Source: Sphingobacterium endophyticum (lineage in GTDB: Bacteria > Bacteroidota > Bacteroidia > Sphingobacteriales > Sphingobacteriaceae). Taken from it: a stretch of 64,000 nt of DNA. Location of the stretch: the NCBI RefSeq assembly GCF_009733535.1, contig NZ_SMMI01000010.1, forward strand, positions 114,878 to 178,877. The letters run 5' to 3'. A program made the translations under genes and the position numbers. Below, piece after piece: positions 36,449 through 45,530 of this stretch; the first letter of the stretch is position 1, and the number at the start of each line of letters is the position of its first letter. The notes beneath the pieces were generated by a model, which worked only from the letters and a program-made list of their open reading frames with translations, was not told the DNA's origin and searched no databases.

Positions 36449-38554
36449 TTATGCAGAGCATGAAATACATTCTTCAATTGTTGATTTACGAGTACGAGTG
36501 TAGTATAGGGATTTCAATCCTAACTTATGCGCATAGATGTAATACTTAGCCAAATCACGAGTTGAATCTTTTGAATTTGTATGAAGGATAGTCGATACCC
36601 CTTGGTCGATATGACGTTGGATAACCGAAACCAACTTCAACACTTTCATTTGGTCCATGTCATACGCTGATTTGAAGTAGAAGTAATTATCATTGGTCAA
36701 GTACGGCATTGGGTAGTATGTTGTACTATCACCGTACTCTCTAACCTCGATAATATCTACTATAGGCATTACGGATGCGGTAGCATTCATGATATATGAA
36801 GTAGATTGGTTAGGAGCGATTGCTAATCGGTAAGCATGGTAGACCCCGTGTTCAGCAACTAATGCTTTTAGATTTGCCCAATCTTCAACTGTAGGAATAT
36901 GTATCCCATTGAATAATTCCTTAACTTTTTCAGTTTTAGGGGAATATTCTTGATTTATATATTTCTCGAAGTAAGTACCATCAGCATATCCAGATTTTTC
37001 AAATCCTACGAATGTTTCTTGACGTTCTTTAGCGATTTCCATCGATGCTTCGATTGAATAATAATTCATAGTCATGAAAAACACATTAGCAAAATCTAAT
37101 GCTTCTGTAGATTCATACATGATGAAGCTTTTCGCAAGATAACCGTGTAAGTTCATTGCACCTAAACCTACAGAATGTAATTCACGGTTTGCTTTTGCAA
37201 TAGAAGGTACCATTTCAATATTGGTTACATCCGATACGACTGTCAATGCACGCATAGCTGTTTTGACAGTTTCTTTGATACGTTTGTTATCCATTACGGT
37301 TGCTACATTTAATGAACCTAGATTACAAGAAATACCGTATCTGATTGTGTCTTCTTTACCATAAATATTGATATCTGAAACTTCAGATACCTGCATGATT
37401 TCGGTACAAAGGTTTGAGAATTTTACACTACCGATTCCATTCAAAGCATGTGCACGGTTTGTGTTTTCCTTAAAGAAGATGTAAGGGTAACCAGATTCTT
37501 TTTGAGTCTGTGCGATTTTCACCAATAAGTGACGTGCATTAATTTTTTTCTTTTTAACGTTAGGATTAGTAATTAACTCATCATACATGAGATCCATATC
37601 CAATTCGTCAAGATATTTTCCATACTCCTGCATTACGGTATGCGGGTATATCAAGTAGCAAGGTTCGTCTTTTTCAGCTAGTTCCATGAATTTATCAGGG
37701 ACGATAATTCCGATGGACAGGGATTTGATACGAACTTTTTCGTCCACGTTGATTTTCTTACAGTCTAAGAATTCTTCGATATCAGAGTGGAAAATATTCA
37801 AGTACACGGCACCAGCACCGGGACGTTGCCCCAATTGGTTAGCATACGAGAAAGTATCTTCCATAATTTTCATAATCGGCAATACTCCACCAGCACGTCC
37901 TTCGACGCCTTTGATAGCTTCACCACGAGCACGAATTTTGGAGATATTGAATGATACCCCACCACCGATAGAAGATAATTTCATTGCTGAATCGACAGCA
38001 TAACCGATACCATTCAGGTTATCGCCGATTTCATCTAAGAAACAAGACACGAGTTCACCGGAGCGTTTTTTTCCAGCGTTCAAGAATGTCGGGGTAGCGG
38101 GCTGATATTCTTGATTGATCATAATCTCGGCATATTCAATAGCCTTTTGTACACCTTCTTCTCTAGCAAGGAATAGGGCAACAGCAACGACGCGGTCTTC
38201 ATAGCGTTCCAAGAATTTTTCACCAGAGTCATCACGTAGGGCGTAACTTTGGAAAAATTTAAAGGCAGCCATAAAAGATTGGAAACGGAATTTTTTGGCG
38301 AATACAAAATTGTACACCTCTTCCATTTGCTCAAAAGTGAACCATTGGTAGAAATCGATATAATAATCGTTTTCGATCAAATAATCTATTTTTTCTTTCA
38401 ATGTGTAGAAGAACACGGTGTTCTTGTTAACATATTCAAGAAAATAGGCGCGTACAGCCTCCTTGTCTTTATGCAAGCTGAACTCGTCATCATGTTTGAT
38501 CATGATTTCGTTGTTAAGCAATATCCAATTTTTCGCTACCTCGTTTGCTATCAT
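36449..38554 (-). CDS. nrdE: class Ib ribonucleoside-diphosphate reductase, large subunit
   Basis: A 701-aa catalytic subunit that reduces ribonucleoside diphosphates. Seen: the start WILLNNEI typical of NrdE, ATPTFLNAGKKRSGELVSCFLDE with the first active-site Cys, GISCNLGSLNVATVMDN, NQSTSYIMNATASVMPI, the [15 protein letters not shown] Tyr pair LKSLYYTRTR, and the C-terminal redox pair in ECISCSA. No N-terminal ATP cone, as expected for class Ib. Its first 41 bp overlap the end of nrdI, so the two are coupled. Confidence 0.96.
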   Translation of the reverse strand: MIANEVAKNWILLNNEIMIKHDDEFSLHKDKEAVRAYFLEYVNKNTVFFYTLKEKIDYLIENDYYIDFYQWFTFEQMEEVYNFVFAKKFRFQSFMAAFKFFQSYALRDDSGEKFLERYEDRVVAVALFLAREEGVQKAIEYAEIMINQEYQPATPTFLNAGKKRSGELVSCFLDEIGDNLNGIGYAVDSAMKLSSIGGGVSFNISKIRARGEAIKGVEGRAGGVLPIMKIMEDTFSYANQLGQRPGAGAVYLNIFHSDIEEFLDCKKINVDEKVRIKSLSIGIIVPDKFMELAEKDEPCYLIYPHTVMQEYGKYLDELDMDLMYDELITNPNVKKKKINARHLLVKIAQTQKESGYPYIFFKENTNRAHALNGIGSVKFSNLCTEIMQVSEVSDINIYGKEDTIRYGISCNLGSLNVATVMDNKRIKETVKTAMRALTVVSDVTNIEMVPSIAKANRELHSVGLGAMNLHGYLAKSFIMYESTEALDFANVFFMTMNYYSIEASMEIAKERQETFVGFEKSGYADGTYFEKYINQEYSPKTEKVKELFNGIHIPTVEDWANLKALVAEHGVYHAYRLAIAPNQSTSYIMNATASVMPIVDIIEVREYGDSTTYYPMPYLTNDNYFYFKSAYDMDQMKVLKLVSVIQRHIDQGVSTILHTNSKDSTRDLAKYYIYAHKLGLKSLYYTRTRKSTIEECISCSA

Positions 38555-38921
38555 AGTACTGGTTTTTTATGATGTCAATAAATTGATTAATATCTTCTAA
38601 TGTTCCTGAAAGTTCGAATTTCATTGCAGTTGGAATATCGAATATTTCAGATAATTTATCTGCTGCTACGGCGAAGTTTCTTCCCCAATTACGGTTTCCA
38701 CTAGAGGTTACCGAAAGGATTTGATGATTTTGTTCGCGCATGAAAGCATCAGTTTTGTCAGAGACCTTACCAAAATTTGTGGTATAGGTCACTAAATGTC
38801 CAGCTTCTTTCACATCCAAGCCATCTTGGATACGGATAGCTGTCCATCCGGTAATTTGAACGACTTTATTAATAAATCGTTCCACATTACCTGTTCGAGA
38901 ATCATAGTATAAATAAATCAT
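38514..38921 (-). CDS. nrdI: flavodoxin-like NrdI protein
   Basis: A 135-aa FMN protein that supplies the oxidant for building the Mn-tyrosyl radical in NrdF. Seen: IYLYYDSRTGNVERFINKV (phosphate-binding loop), SVTSSGNRNWGRNFAVAADKLSEIF with the conserved SSGNRNWG loop. It lies between nrdH and nrdE, overlapping nrdE by 41 bp. Confidence 0.94.
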   Translation of the reverse strand: MIYLYYDSRTGNVERFINKVVQITGWTAIRIQDGLDVKEAGHLVTYTTNFGKVSDKTDAFMREQNHQILSVTSSGNRNWGRNFAVAADKLSEIFDIPTAMKFELSGTLEDINQFIDIIKNQYYDSKRGSEKLDIA

Positions 38922-38942
38922 ATCTTCTCTACTTTATGATTT

Positions 38943-39176
38943 CTACAATGCGATTTGATCTAATTCAGCAGGGTTGAATCCGATGATGCGGTTTTTGATT
39001 TCATCGTTCTCAAGTACAATGACAGTAGGTACTGTACGAACTTTAAACTTAACGGCTAGTTCAGGTTCGTCGAAAGGATTAATGGTTTCATATGCGATGC
39101 CCTTGTTGTCCAGGTACGCCGATACTTGTGCGCATGGTGCACAGTCATTTTTTTCGAATTTAATGATTCTTGCCAT
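38943..39176 (-). CDS. nrdH: NrdH-type glutaredoxin-like protein
   Basis: A 77-aa thioredoxin-fold protein, the electron donor to NrdE. Seen: a CxxC redox motif DCAPCAQVSAYLDNKG near residues 12-15, the cis-Pro region VRTVPTVIVLE, and the small size. First gene of nrdHIEF; the next gene starts after 21 bp. The 518 bp upstream hold no gene. Confidence 0.92.
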   Translation of the reverse strand: MARIIKFEKNDCAPCAQVSAYLDNKGIAYETINPFDEPELAVKFKVRTVPTVIVLENDEIKNRIIGFNPAELDQIAL

Positions 39177-39357
39177 GATATATAAGTTTAAAAGAATTAT
39201 TAGCTAATTTGAGCTCTGCTTCTTTGATGAATTAAAAAAACGTTAAGAACTGAGATGGTTATTTTCTCAAGTAGAACAAATATCCCTTATTTTTCTTCGG
39301 TTCGTTAACGATACTTTTCCACATCTATTCACAAAATCAGGTTAAAACGCTCTTGGT

Positions 39358-39382
39358 AACACTCGATATTTATTAAAGTGTT
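39358..39382. promoter_or_regulatory. interrupted inverted repeat upstream of nrdH
   Basis: AACACT, 13 bp, AGTGTT, about 180 bp upstream of nrdH. The half-sites recall NrdR boxes (ACAC...GTGT), but the 13-bp spacing is not that of a 16-bp NrdR box, so this is weak. The rest of the 518-bp spacer (39177-39694) is AT-rich with no other recognised signal except the terminator at its end. Confidence 0.2.
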
Positions 39383-39626
39383 GTTTTACAGGTTTGTAAC
39401 TATGTTGATAACTTTGATACTTGCCTATATCAGTTATTTTTTACTTGTAATTCATTCCTCTTTTTATTGTCAAATTACCCGTAATTTCTTGTTATTTTTA
39501 ACCAAAAACGTTATATCGATTTTAAGGATTTTCTAAAATAATTTATTCAGAGAATTTGATGATGAAACTGTGTCAATTTTATTAACATTTGTTAAGAACC
39601 TAAGTATTTATTCTGAAAGTTCCATC

Positions 39627-39665
39627 TAAAAAAAAGACTGAAGCTTAAAAATTAAACTTCAGTCT
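39627..39665 (-). terminator. terminator after the DUF2911 gene
   Basis: A 9-bp stem (AGACTGAAG/CTTCAGTCT) with a long loop; on the minus strand a run of nine T follows. Confidence 0.8.
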
Positions 39666-39694
39666 CCATGTGATTAATGATTATATTTTTTATT

Positions 39695-40216
39695 CTATTT
39701 ATCGGCTTTGACGTTCATAGATAAACCATAGTTACCCCAAACTAAGTGGATTTTTCCACCTTTATCAGCGGTGATTTTCAAGCGTTCCACATTGTCCCCA
39801 TTTTCTTCATTGTCAACCACAACACGTAGCGCATCAGCTTTCTCATCATATTGGGTACCCCATTGCTTCCAGGTTTTATTTAAAATCATAGTCGTTTGGG
39901 TTTCTCCCGGAATAGAATACAAGCTATATTTTCCAGCAGGAAGTTTTTGACCATTTATTAATACATTTTTATCGAACTCCACAGTTGTCGCTTCGTTAGC
40001 ACCGGTTCGCCAAACTTTTCCAATTTCGGCAAGATCGACACCAAGTTTTCTTCCTTTTAAAGAAGGACTGCTATAGTTGATTGCAATTTTTACACCATCA
40101 TCAGTAGTTACTTTAGAACTATCGGGTGGACTTGCTTTTGGTTTTGTTTCTTGAGCCTGAGCAAATGAGAATCCAAATACCATTGTCAAGATTAAAATGA
40201 TTGTTGATGTTTTCAT
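39695..40216 (-). CDS. DUF2911 domain-containing exported protein
   Basis: A 173-aa protein with a signal peptide (to AQAQ) and a DUF2911 domain: INYSSPSLKGRKLGVDLAEIGKVWRTGANEAT, LPAGKYSLYSIPGE, and ADALRVVVDNEENGDNVERLKI. The family is widespread in Bacteroidota, with no known function. It is monocistronic with its own terminator and divergent from the dioxygenase-like gene. Confidence 0.9.
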   Translation of the reverse strand: MKTSTIILILTMVFGFSFAQAQETKPKASPPDSSKVTTDDGVKIAINYSSPSLKGRKLGVDLAEIGKVWRTGANEATTVEFDKNVLINGQKLPAGKYSLYSIPGETQTTMILNKTWKQWGTQYDEKADALRVVVDNEENGDNVERLKITADKGGKIHLVWGNYGLSMNVKADK

Positions 40217-40414
40217 ATCTTCTAAAAATTTGGTTTATAACTATTTAATAAACTGAAAATAATAAAAAATGTTGTGTTTTAATTGTTGATTTAAATAATT
40301 TTTTTCAATCTACAAAAGGGGATGTCAATTAAAATTTAATATAACATTAGCGTTTATTTACACTTCTTAACAGATTAGTAATCTAGCTTTGTTAGTTATA
40401 TAATCAATCTCATT

Positions 40415-41137
40415 ATGGAACGGAAAAAATTTATAAAATCCTTATCAGTTTTGGCATTTTCAGGAGCAGGTTTTTTAAGTTCTTGCAATAAATCCTCGGC
40501 AAATCCTTCAAATGTATCTGATGAGGATGTTCAAGTTGATCAGAGTTGTACAGAAACACCAAGGGAGACAGAAGGTCCCTTTCCTACAAAATTACCTGCG
40601 CAGTACTCTCGTTCGAACATCAAAAAGGGAGACAATATTGGTGTGGATATGCTTGCTGTTATTACCATTGTTGATGTCAATGCAAACTGTTCTCCATTGA
40701 AAAATGCGATAGTTGATATATGGCATTGTGATGTGGATGGAAACTACTCGCAATATGGAGGTACCCAAATGCAACAAGGAAATTATATATCAGAAAATTG
40801 GTATAGAGGTCGTCAGAAAACAGATGAGGTTGGATTAGTGAAATTTGAAACCATATTCCCGGGTTGGTACATGGGCAGATCTACACATATCCATGCACAT
40901 ATTTATGATGAGTCGGGGAAATCTCTTCTAGTTACGCAAATTGCTTTCCAAGATAGCTTATCTATTCATGTCAATGAGGAAGGTTCAGACTACGGTTACA
41001 CAAAAGGAATAAAAGGATACACCTATAATAAGAACGATAATGTATTTTCTGATGGAGTGGAAAAGGAGATGTCGGTTGTTACAGGAAGTTTGGATAAAGG
41101 TTTCAATCTGAGCATAACCTTAAAAGTAAAAGGTTAA
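40415..41137 (+). CDS. intradiol ring-cleavage dioxygenase-like lipoprotein
   Basis: A 240-aa protein with a lipoprotein signal (LSSC, Cys24), so it acts in the envelope, unlike the usual cytosolic catechol dioxygenases. Seen: CTETPRETEGPFPT, IVDIWHCDVDGNYSQYGG with the first Tyr ligand, and FPGWYMGRSTHIHAHIYDES with the second Tyr and both His ligands of the non-haem iron. All four iron ligands are present. Substrate unknown. Followed after 16 bp by a pirin-like protein. Confidence 0.88.
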   Translation: MERKKFIKSLSVLAFSGAGFLSSCNKSSANPSNVSDEDVQVDQSCTETPRETEGPFPTKLPAQYSRSNIKKGDNIGVDMLAVITIVDVNANCSPLKNAIVDIWHCDVDGNYSQYGGTQMQQGNYISENWYRGRQKTDEVGLVKFETIFPGWYMGRSTHIHAHIYDESGKSLLVTQIAFQDSLSIHVNEEGSDYGYTKGIKGYTYNKNDNVFSDGVEKEMSVVTGSLDKGFNLSITLKVKG

Positions 41138-41153
41138 TAAGCGAAGTATATTT

Positions 41154-41843
41154 ATGAATCCACTTGCACAAATCTTGATTAATGATCAAAAAGTTGAGAC
41201 CCATTTCCCATGGGGCAGTTTAAAGGAAAAAAAGGTTTCAGCTTTGGCGATAATGCATCAGCAAGAATCTGGTCTCAACTTGTGTTCAATCCGGGAATAT
41301 CGATTGGAAGAAGGGGAGGAATTGACAATTTCCTATGATGAAGAATATACAGTAATTATAATACCCCTAGTCAATGATATGCAATTGGAATTAAGGCGTT
41401 TTGAAAAATTGATATCAGTTGCTGGCGTGGGTATTTTCGATGTGAATCAAGCGGACATCATGAAAATAACCACTCATTCAGGTCAGGCCGGGGGATTATA
41501 TTTCCAACTATTTCTTTTCAAAGGGGTGAATAAATATGAATCTAAACTTGATTTAGCTAAGTTACCGATAGGTGAAATGTTTCCAATGAATAAATTGCTG
41601 TCTATACAGCACAGTCAGTTATGGCCATTGAAGCTATATTTTGGAACTTTTCAATCGAAGTATGAAGATATCCTTTTAAAAATAAAGGCTATAGATAAAA
41701 TATTTGCTTATTGTTTAGAGGGATGTTTTGAAGTTGAAAAACGCTTGCTTTTTCAAGGAGATAGATTATTGATTCAACACCTTAAAGAGCTTGAAGTAGA
41801 ATGTCTTTCAGAGGAAGGTTTAATTATTTTAGTTGTTTTGTAA
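41154..41843 (+). CDS. pirin/cupin-like hypothetical protein
   Basis: A 229-aa soluble protein with no signal. The beta-rich pattern and the C-terminal FAYCLEGCFEVEKRLLFQGDRLLIQ fit the second cupin domain of pirin or YhaK-like proteins. The N-terminal metal-binding His residues typical of pirin are not evident, so it may not bind metal. It is 16 bp behind the intradiol dioxygenase gene, which suggests a two-gene operon. Confidence 0.65.
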   Translation: MNPLAQILINDQKVETHFPWGSLKEKKVSALAIMHQQESGLNLCSIREYRLEEGEELTISYDEEYTVIIIPLVNDMQLELRRFEKLISVAGVGIFDVNQADIMKITTHSGQAGGLYFQLFLFKGVNKYESKLDLAKLPIGEMFPMNKLLSIQHSQLWPLKLYFGTFQSKYEDILLKIKAIDKIFAYCLEGCFEVEKRLLFQGDRLLIQHLKELEVECLSEEGLIILVVL

Positions 41844-41876
41844 CAAAAAGGTCAAAAAAATAGATAATATCCGTAA

Positions 41877-41915
41877 AATAAAAAAGCAACGACCATAAGA
41901 TATAATGATCGTTGC
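41877..41915 (-). terminator. terminator of the branched-chain amino acid cluster
   Basis: An 11-bp stem (with a G-U pair on the minus strand, GCAACGATCAT/ATGGTCGTTGC) followed by TTTTTTATTTT. It ends the ilvA transcript. Confidence 0.75.
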
Positions 41916-41947
41916 ATCTACTTTATTGTGGTGGGTTAGTTGCGTTT

Positions 41948-43201
41948 TTATACCAGATATTCAAATAAAGTCTGGTCTTTGTTCACTTCTATGAAATCAA
42001 ATTTATATGATTTCAACCTTTCTAAGAATGTAATATAATCATTTGGATCATTTAATTCAATACCAATTAATGCAGGACCTCTTTCTCTTTCGGTTTTTTT
42101 GATATATTCAAACCGAGTGATATCATCTTTAGGTCCTAGGACTTCAGTAACTAATAACTTCAAGGCACCAGGTCTTTGAGGGAAACGAACAATAAAATAA
42201 TGTTTAAATCCCTCATATAATAAGGAGAGTTCTTTGATTTCACTCATCCTGTCAATATCATTGTTTCCACCTGAAACGATACAGACTATTTTTTTTCCTT
42301 TAATTTCCTGTTTATGGAAGTCTAAAGCTGCAATAGATAATGCACCTGCAGGTTCAGCAACGATTGCGTCTTTATTGTATAATTCGAGGATGGTTGTACA
42401 TATCTTTCCTTCCGGAATTGATTTAACACTATCCAATAACTGGGAGCTAATTTCATAGGTAAGCGCACCTATTTTTTTCACTGCAGCCCCATCAACAAAT
42501 TTATTGATATTTTCTAATTCGATAGGAGCACCGTTTTGAATAGCAGCTTGCATGGAAGGAGCGCCTTCAGGTTCTACGCCATAGCATTTGACATTAGGTG
42601 CGTATTTCTTCATATGGTAGCTTAAACCAGAAGAAAGTCCGCCACCACCTATAGGAATAAAAACAGCATCTACATAAGGAAGATCTTCAAGGATTTCAAC
42701 GGCGACAGTACCTTGGCCTTCGATGACTTTAAGATCATCAAAAGGAGGAATAAAAGTCATGTTGTGTGCTTTTGCATATTCTAAAGCTCCGATTTGACAA
42801 TCATCGAAAGTATCACCTGTAAGAATAATTTCTATATTTCCATTACCCCACATTTCTGTTTGGGTTATTTTTTGTCTAGGAGTGGGGCCCGGCATAAAAA
42901 TAACACCTTTAATATTCAGTTTTTTGCAAGTTAATGCTACACCTTGGGCATGATTTCCAGCACTAGCACAGACCACACCTCTAGATCTTTCTTCTTCAGA
43001 AAGACTTAGGATTTTATTGAATGCACCTCTAAGCTTATAGGATCTTACCACTTGGAGGTCTTCACGCTTTAAATAGACTTCCGCTCCATATTTTTCAGAT
43101 AGATGCTGGTTATATTGTAAAGGTGTACGAGTGACCACATCTTTGATGCGCAATTTAGCAGCATTTGAGTCTATGGTTAAGGTTGATAGGTCCAAACTCA
43201 T
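41948..43201 (-). CDS. ilvA: threonine ammonia-lyase, biosynthetic
   Basis: A 417-aa PLP enzyme that makes 2-oxobutanoate from threonine, the first step to isoleucine. Seen: the PLP lysine in RSYKLRGAFNK (Lys56), CASAGNHAQGVA, IPIGGGGLSSGLSY (phosphate-binding) and IVSGGNNDID. Residues about 335-417 form an ACT-like domain (YFIVRFPQRPGALKLLV), probably for isoleucine feedback. Last gene of the cluster; 56 bp after leuA. Confidence 0.94.
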   Translation of the reverse strand: MSLDLSTLTIDSNAAKLRIKDVVTRTPLQYNQHLSEKYGAEVYLKREDLQVVRSYKLRGAFNKILSLSEEERSRGVVCASAGNHAQGVALTCKKLNIKGVIFMPGPTPRQKITQTEMWGNGNIEIILTGDTFDDCQIGALEYAKAHNMTFIPPFDDLKVIEGQGTVAVEILEDLPYVDAVFIPIGGGGLSSGLSYHMKKYAPNVKCYGVEPEGAPSMQAAIQNGAPIELENINKFVDGAAVKKIGALTYEISSQLLDSVKSIPEGKICTTILELYNKDAIVAEPAGALSIAALDFHKQEIKGKKIVCIVSGGNNDIDRMSEIKELSLLYEGFKHYFIVRFPQRPGALKLLVTEVLGPKDDITRFEYIKKTERERGPALIGIELNDPNDYITFLERLKSYKFDFIEVNKDQTLFEYLV

Positions 43202-43257
43202 TCTTTTCCGATCGATTATTAAATTGATAATTAAGGCTGGATCAACCAGCCTTTAAC

Positions 43258-44418
43258 TTAGTTTTCTTTTACCAATATCAACAAATCATTGTCATCGATT
43301 TCTTTTTTGGCGTCAGCCAGGATTAAGAATCTTTGATAGCAATCTGCCAATTTATCTTTGTCAAGGCTATATCCAAGACGTTCTAGGTGATGCTTCAATG
43401 CATGTCGACCAGAACGAGCTGTCAGGATAATATCAGCTTCTAAAAGTCCGACGTCCTCAGGACGGATGATTTCATAATTTTCACGGTGTTTTAAGAAACC
43501 GTCTTGATGAATTCCCGAACTATGAGCAAATGCATTGCGACCGACAATAGCCTTGTTAGGTTGAACTGGCATATTCATCATTTCACTTACTTTTCTTGAA
43601 AGATAAGTAAACATTTTGCTGTCAATGTTTGAGGATAAACCTCCGAAAGCTTGATTATGAACTTTAAGGATCATTGCAACCTCTTCTAAGGAGGTATTTC
43701 CGGCGCGTTCTCCAATTCCATTAATGGTACACTCAACTTGTCGGGCACCATTCTGTACTGCGGCAATAGAGTTAGCTGTTGCTAATCCCAAATCATTATG
43801 GCAATGGGCTGAAATAATAGCCTGATCAATATTTTTAACATGTTCAGTTAAATATTTGATTTTGGAACCATATTGATCTGGCAAACAATAACCATTCGTA
43901 TCCGGAATATTTACGACAGTAGCCCCAGCAGCGATCACTGCTTCCACCATTTGTGCTAAGAACACAAGGTCAGCACGTCCGGCATCCTCTGCGTAGAATT
44001 CAACATCTTCAACGTAAGATTTCGCATGTTTTACAGCAGCAACGGCACGTTCTAAGATTTCTTCGCGGGTACTGTTGAATTTATATTTGATGTGCATGTC
44101 AGAAGAACCGATTCCAGTATGGATACGTGGTCTTTTTGCATATTTTAATGCATCAGCAGCCACGTCGATATCATTCATGTTTGCACGAGTCAGGGCACAG
44201 ATGATCACATCATCAACAGCCTTTGATAATTCGACTACTGACTGGAAATCTCCAGGGCTAGAGACAGGAAATCCTGCTTCGATAATATCTACCCCTAGGC
44301 GTTCCAAATCTTTAGCAATTTCGATTTTTTCAGGAGTTGTCAATTGACAACCCGGCACTTGTTCACCGTCACGTAATGTAGTATCGAAAATGTATAAGTG
44401 ATTAGGATCGTGTAACAT
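43258..44418 (-). CDS. leuA: 2-isopropylmalate synthase, short form
   Basis: A 386-aa enzyme that condenses acetyl-CoA with 2-oxoisovalerate, the first step to leucine. Seen: [28 protein letters not shown], the metal-binding [13 protein letters not shown], and [20 protein letters not shown]. The C-terminal leucine-binding regulatory domain (present in the 510-520 aa enzymes) is missing, so the usual allosteric control is not expected. Homocitrate or citramalate synthases are related, but the position in a leu cluster fixes the role. Confidence 0.92.
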   Translation of the reverse strand: MLHDPNHLYIFDTTLRDGEQVPGCQLTTPEKIEIAKDLERLGVDIIEAGFPVSSPGDFQSVVELSKAVDDVIICALTRANMNDIDVAADALKYAKRPRIHTGIGSSDMHIKYKFNSTREEILERAVAAVKHAKSYVEDVEFYAEDAGRADLVFLAQMVEAVIAAGATVVNIPDTNGYCLPDQYGSKIKYLTEHVKNIDQAIISAHCHNDLGLATANSIAAVQNGARQVECTINGIGERAGNTSLEEVAMILKVHNQAFGGLSSNIDSKMFTYLSRKVSEMMNMPVQPNKAIVGRNAFAHSSGIHQDGFLKHRENYEIIRPEDVGLLEADIILTARSGRHALKHHLERLGYSLDKDKLADCYQRFLILADAKKEIDDNDLLILVKEN

Positions 44419-44453
44419 ATTATTTAAATTTTATGTTTAAACCTTGATTAATT

Positions 44454-45527
44454 CTACTTTAAAAACTCTAATACTTTAGCACCCATTTCTTTAGTTCCCA
44501 AAATTTTATCGGCAGGAGTTTCGGTGTTTGCGATATCACCAGTTCTCCATCCGGCTTTTAAGGTTTCAGCAACTGCATTGGTTACAACTTTAGCTTCCTC
44601 TTGAAGTCCAAATGCGATATCCAGCATTAGTGCAGCAGATAGGATAGAAGCTAATGGATTTGCTTTATTTTGGCCTGCGATATCATGTGCAGACCCGTGG
44701 ATAGGTTCAAAGAATCCTGTACCGTCACCAATAGAAGCGGAAGCTAACATTCCCATAGAACCTGCAATTTGAGAAGCTTCATCTGTTAAGATATCACCAA
44801 ATAAATTCGCAGTTAATACGACATCGAATTTTTTAGGGTTCTTAACTAATTGCATTGCAGCGTTGTCAATAAACATATGTTCAGTTTCAACGTCAGGATA
44901 CTCTTTAGCGATTTCCTGTACTACTTCTCTCCAAAGTCTAGAAGTTTCCAATACATTCGCTTTATCAACGGAGCATAATTTTTTATTTCTTGTTCTGGCA
45001 GCATCAAACGCTTTACGAGCAATACGATCCACTTCATAACGGTTGTAATTCATTAGGTCAGAAGCAAATGTATTGTCTTCATTTCGTTTTTTCTCACCGA
45101 AGTAAACATCACCCGTTAATTCACGGAAGAACAGGATGTCCGTTCCACGGAGAACTTCAGGTTTTAAGCTAGAAGCATCCAAAAGTTCATCAAACAATAG
45201 GATAGGACGGAGGTTAGCGTATAGCCCCAATTCTTTTCGTATTTTTAATAAGCCTTGTTCAGGGCGCACTTTCGCTGAAGGATCATTGTCATACTTAGCA
45301 TGACCAATTGCACCAAACAAAATTGCATCCGAAGCTTTCGCTTTTTCAAGGGTTTCGTCTGGAAGAGGGTTGCCAGTTGCTTCAATTGCAGTATGGCCCA
45401 TGATTGCTTCGTCGAAAATAAATTCATGATTATATTTCTCAGCAATTTTATTTAGAACTTCTTTTCCCCAGGTGGTAACTTCTTGTCCAATTCCATCTCC
45501 AGGAATAATAAGAATGTTTTTCTTCAT
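44454..45527 (-). CDS. leuB: 3-isopropylmalate dehydrogenase
   Basis: A 357-aa NAD-dependent beta-decarboxylating dehydrogenase. Seen: IPGDGIGQEVTTWGKEVL, ELTGDVYFGEKKR, the catalytic Tyr-Lys regions NYNRYEVDRIARKAF and CSVDKANVLETSRLWREVV, and FEPIHGSAHDIAGQNKANP. 3 bp downstream of the ABC ATPase gene. Confidence 0.95.
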   Translation of the reverse strand: MKKNILIIPGDGIGQEVTTWGKEVLNKIAEKYNHEFIFDEAIMGHTAIEATGNPLPDETLEKAKASDAILFGAIGHAKYDNDPSAKVRPEQGLLKIRKELGLYANLRPILLFDELLDASSLKPEVLRGTDILFFRELTGDVYFGEKKRNEDNTFASDLMNYNRYEVDRIARKAFDAARTRNKKLCSVDKANVLETSRLWREVVQEIAKEYPDVETEHMFIDNAAMQLVKNPKKFDVVLTANLFGDILTDEASQIAGSMGMLASASIGDGTGFFEPIHGSAHDIAGQNKANPLASILSAALMLDIAFGLQEEAKVVTNAVAETLKAGWRTGDIANTETPADKILGTKEMGAKVLEFLK

Positions 45528-45530
45528 GTG

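Noticed and set aside
39358..39382. NrdR box upstream of nrdHIEF
   Set aside because: The half-sites are too far apart for a 16-bp NrdR box and there is no second copy at the usual distance; kept only as a weak site.
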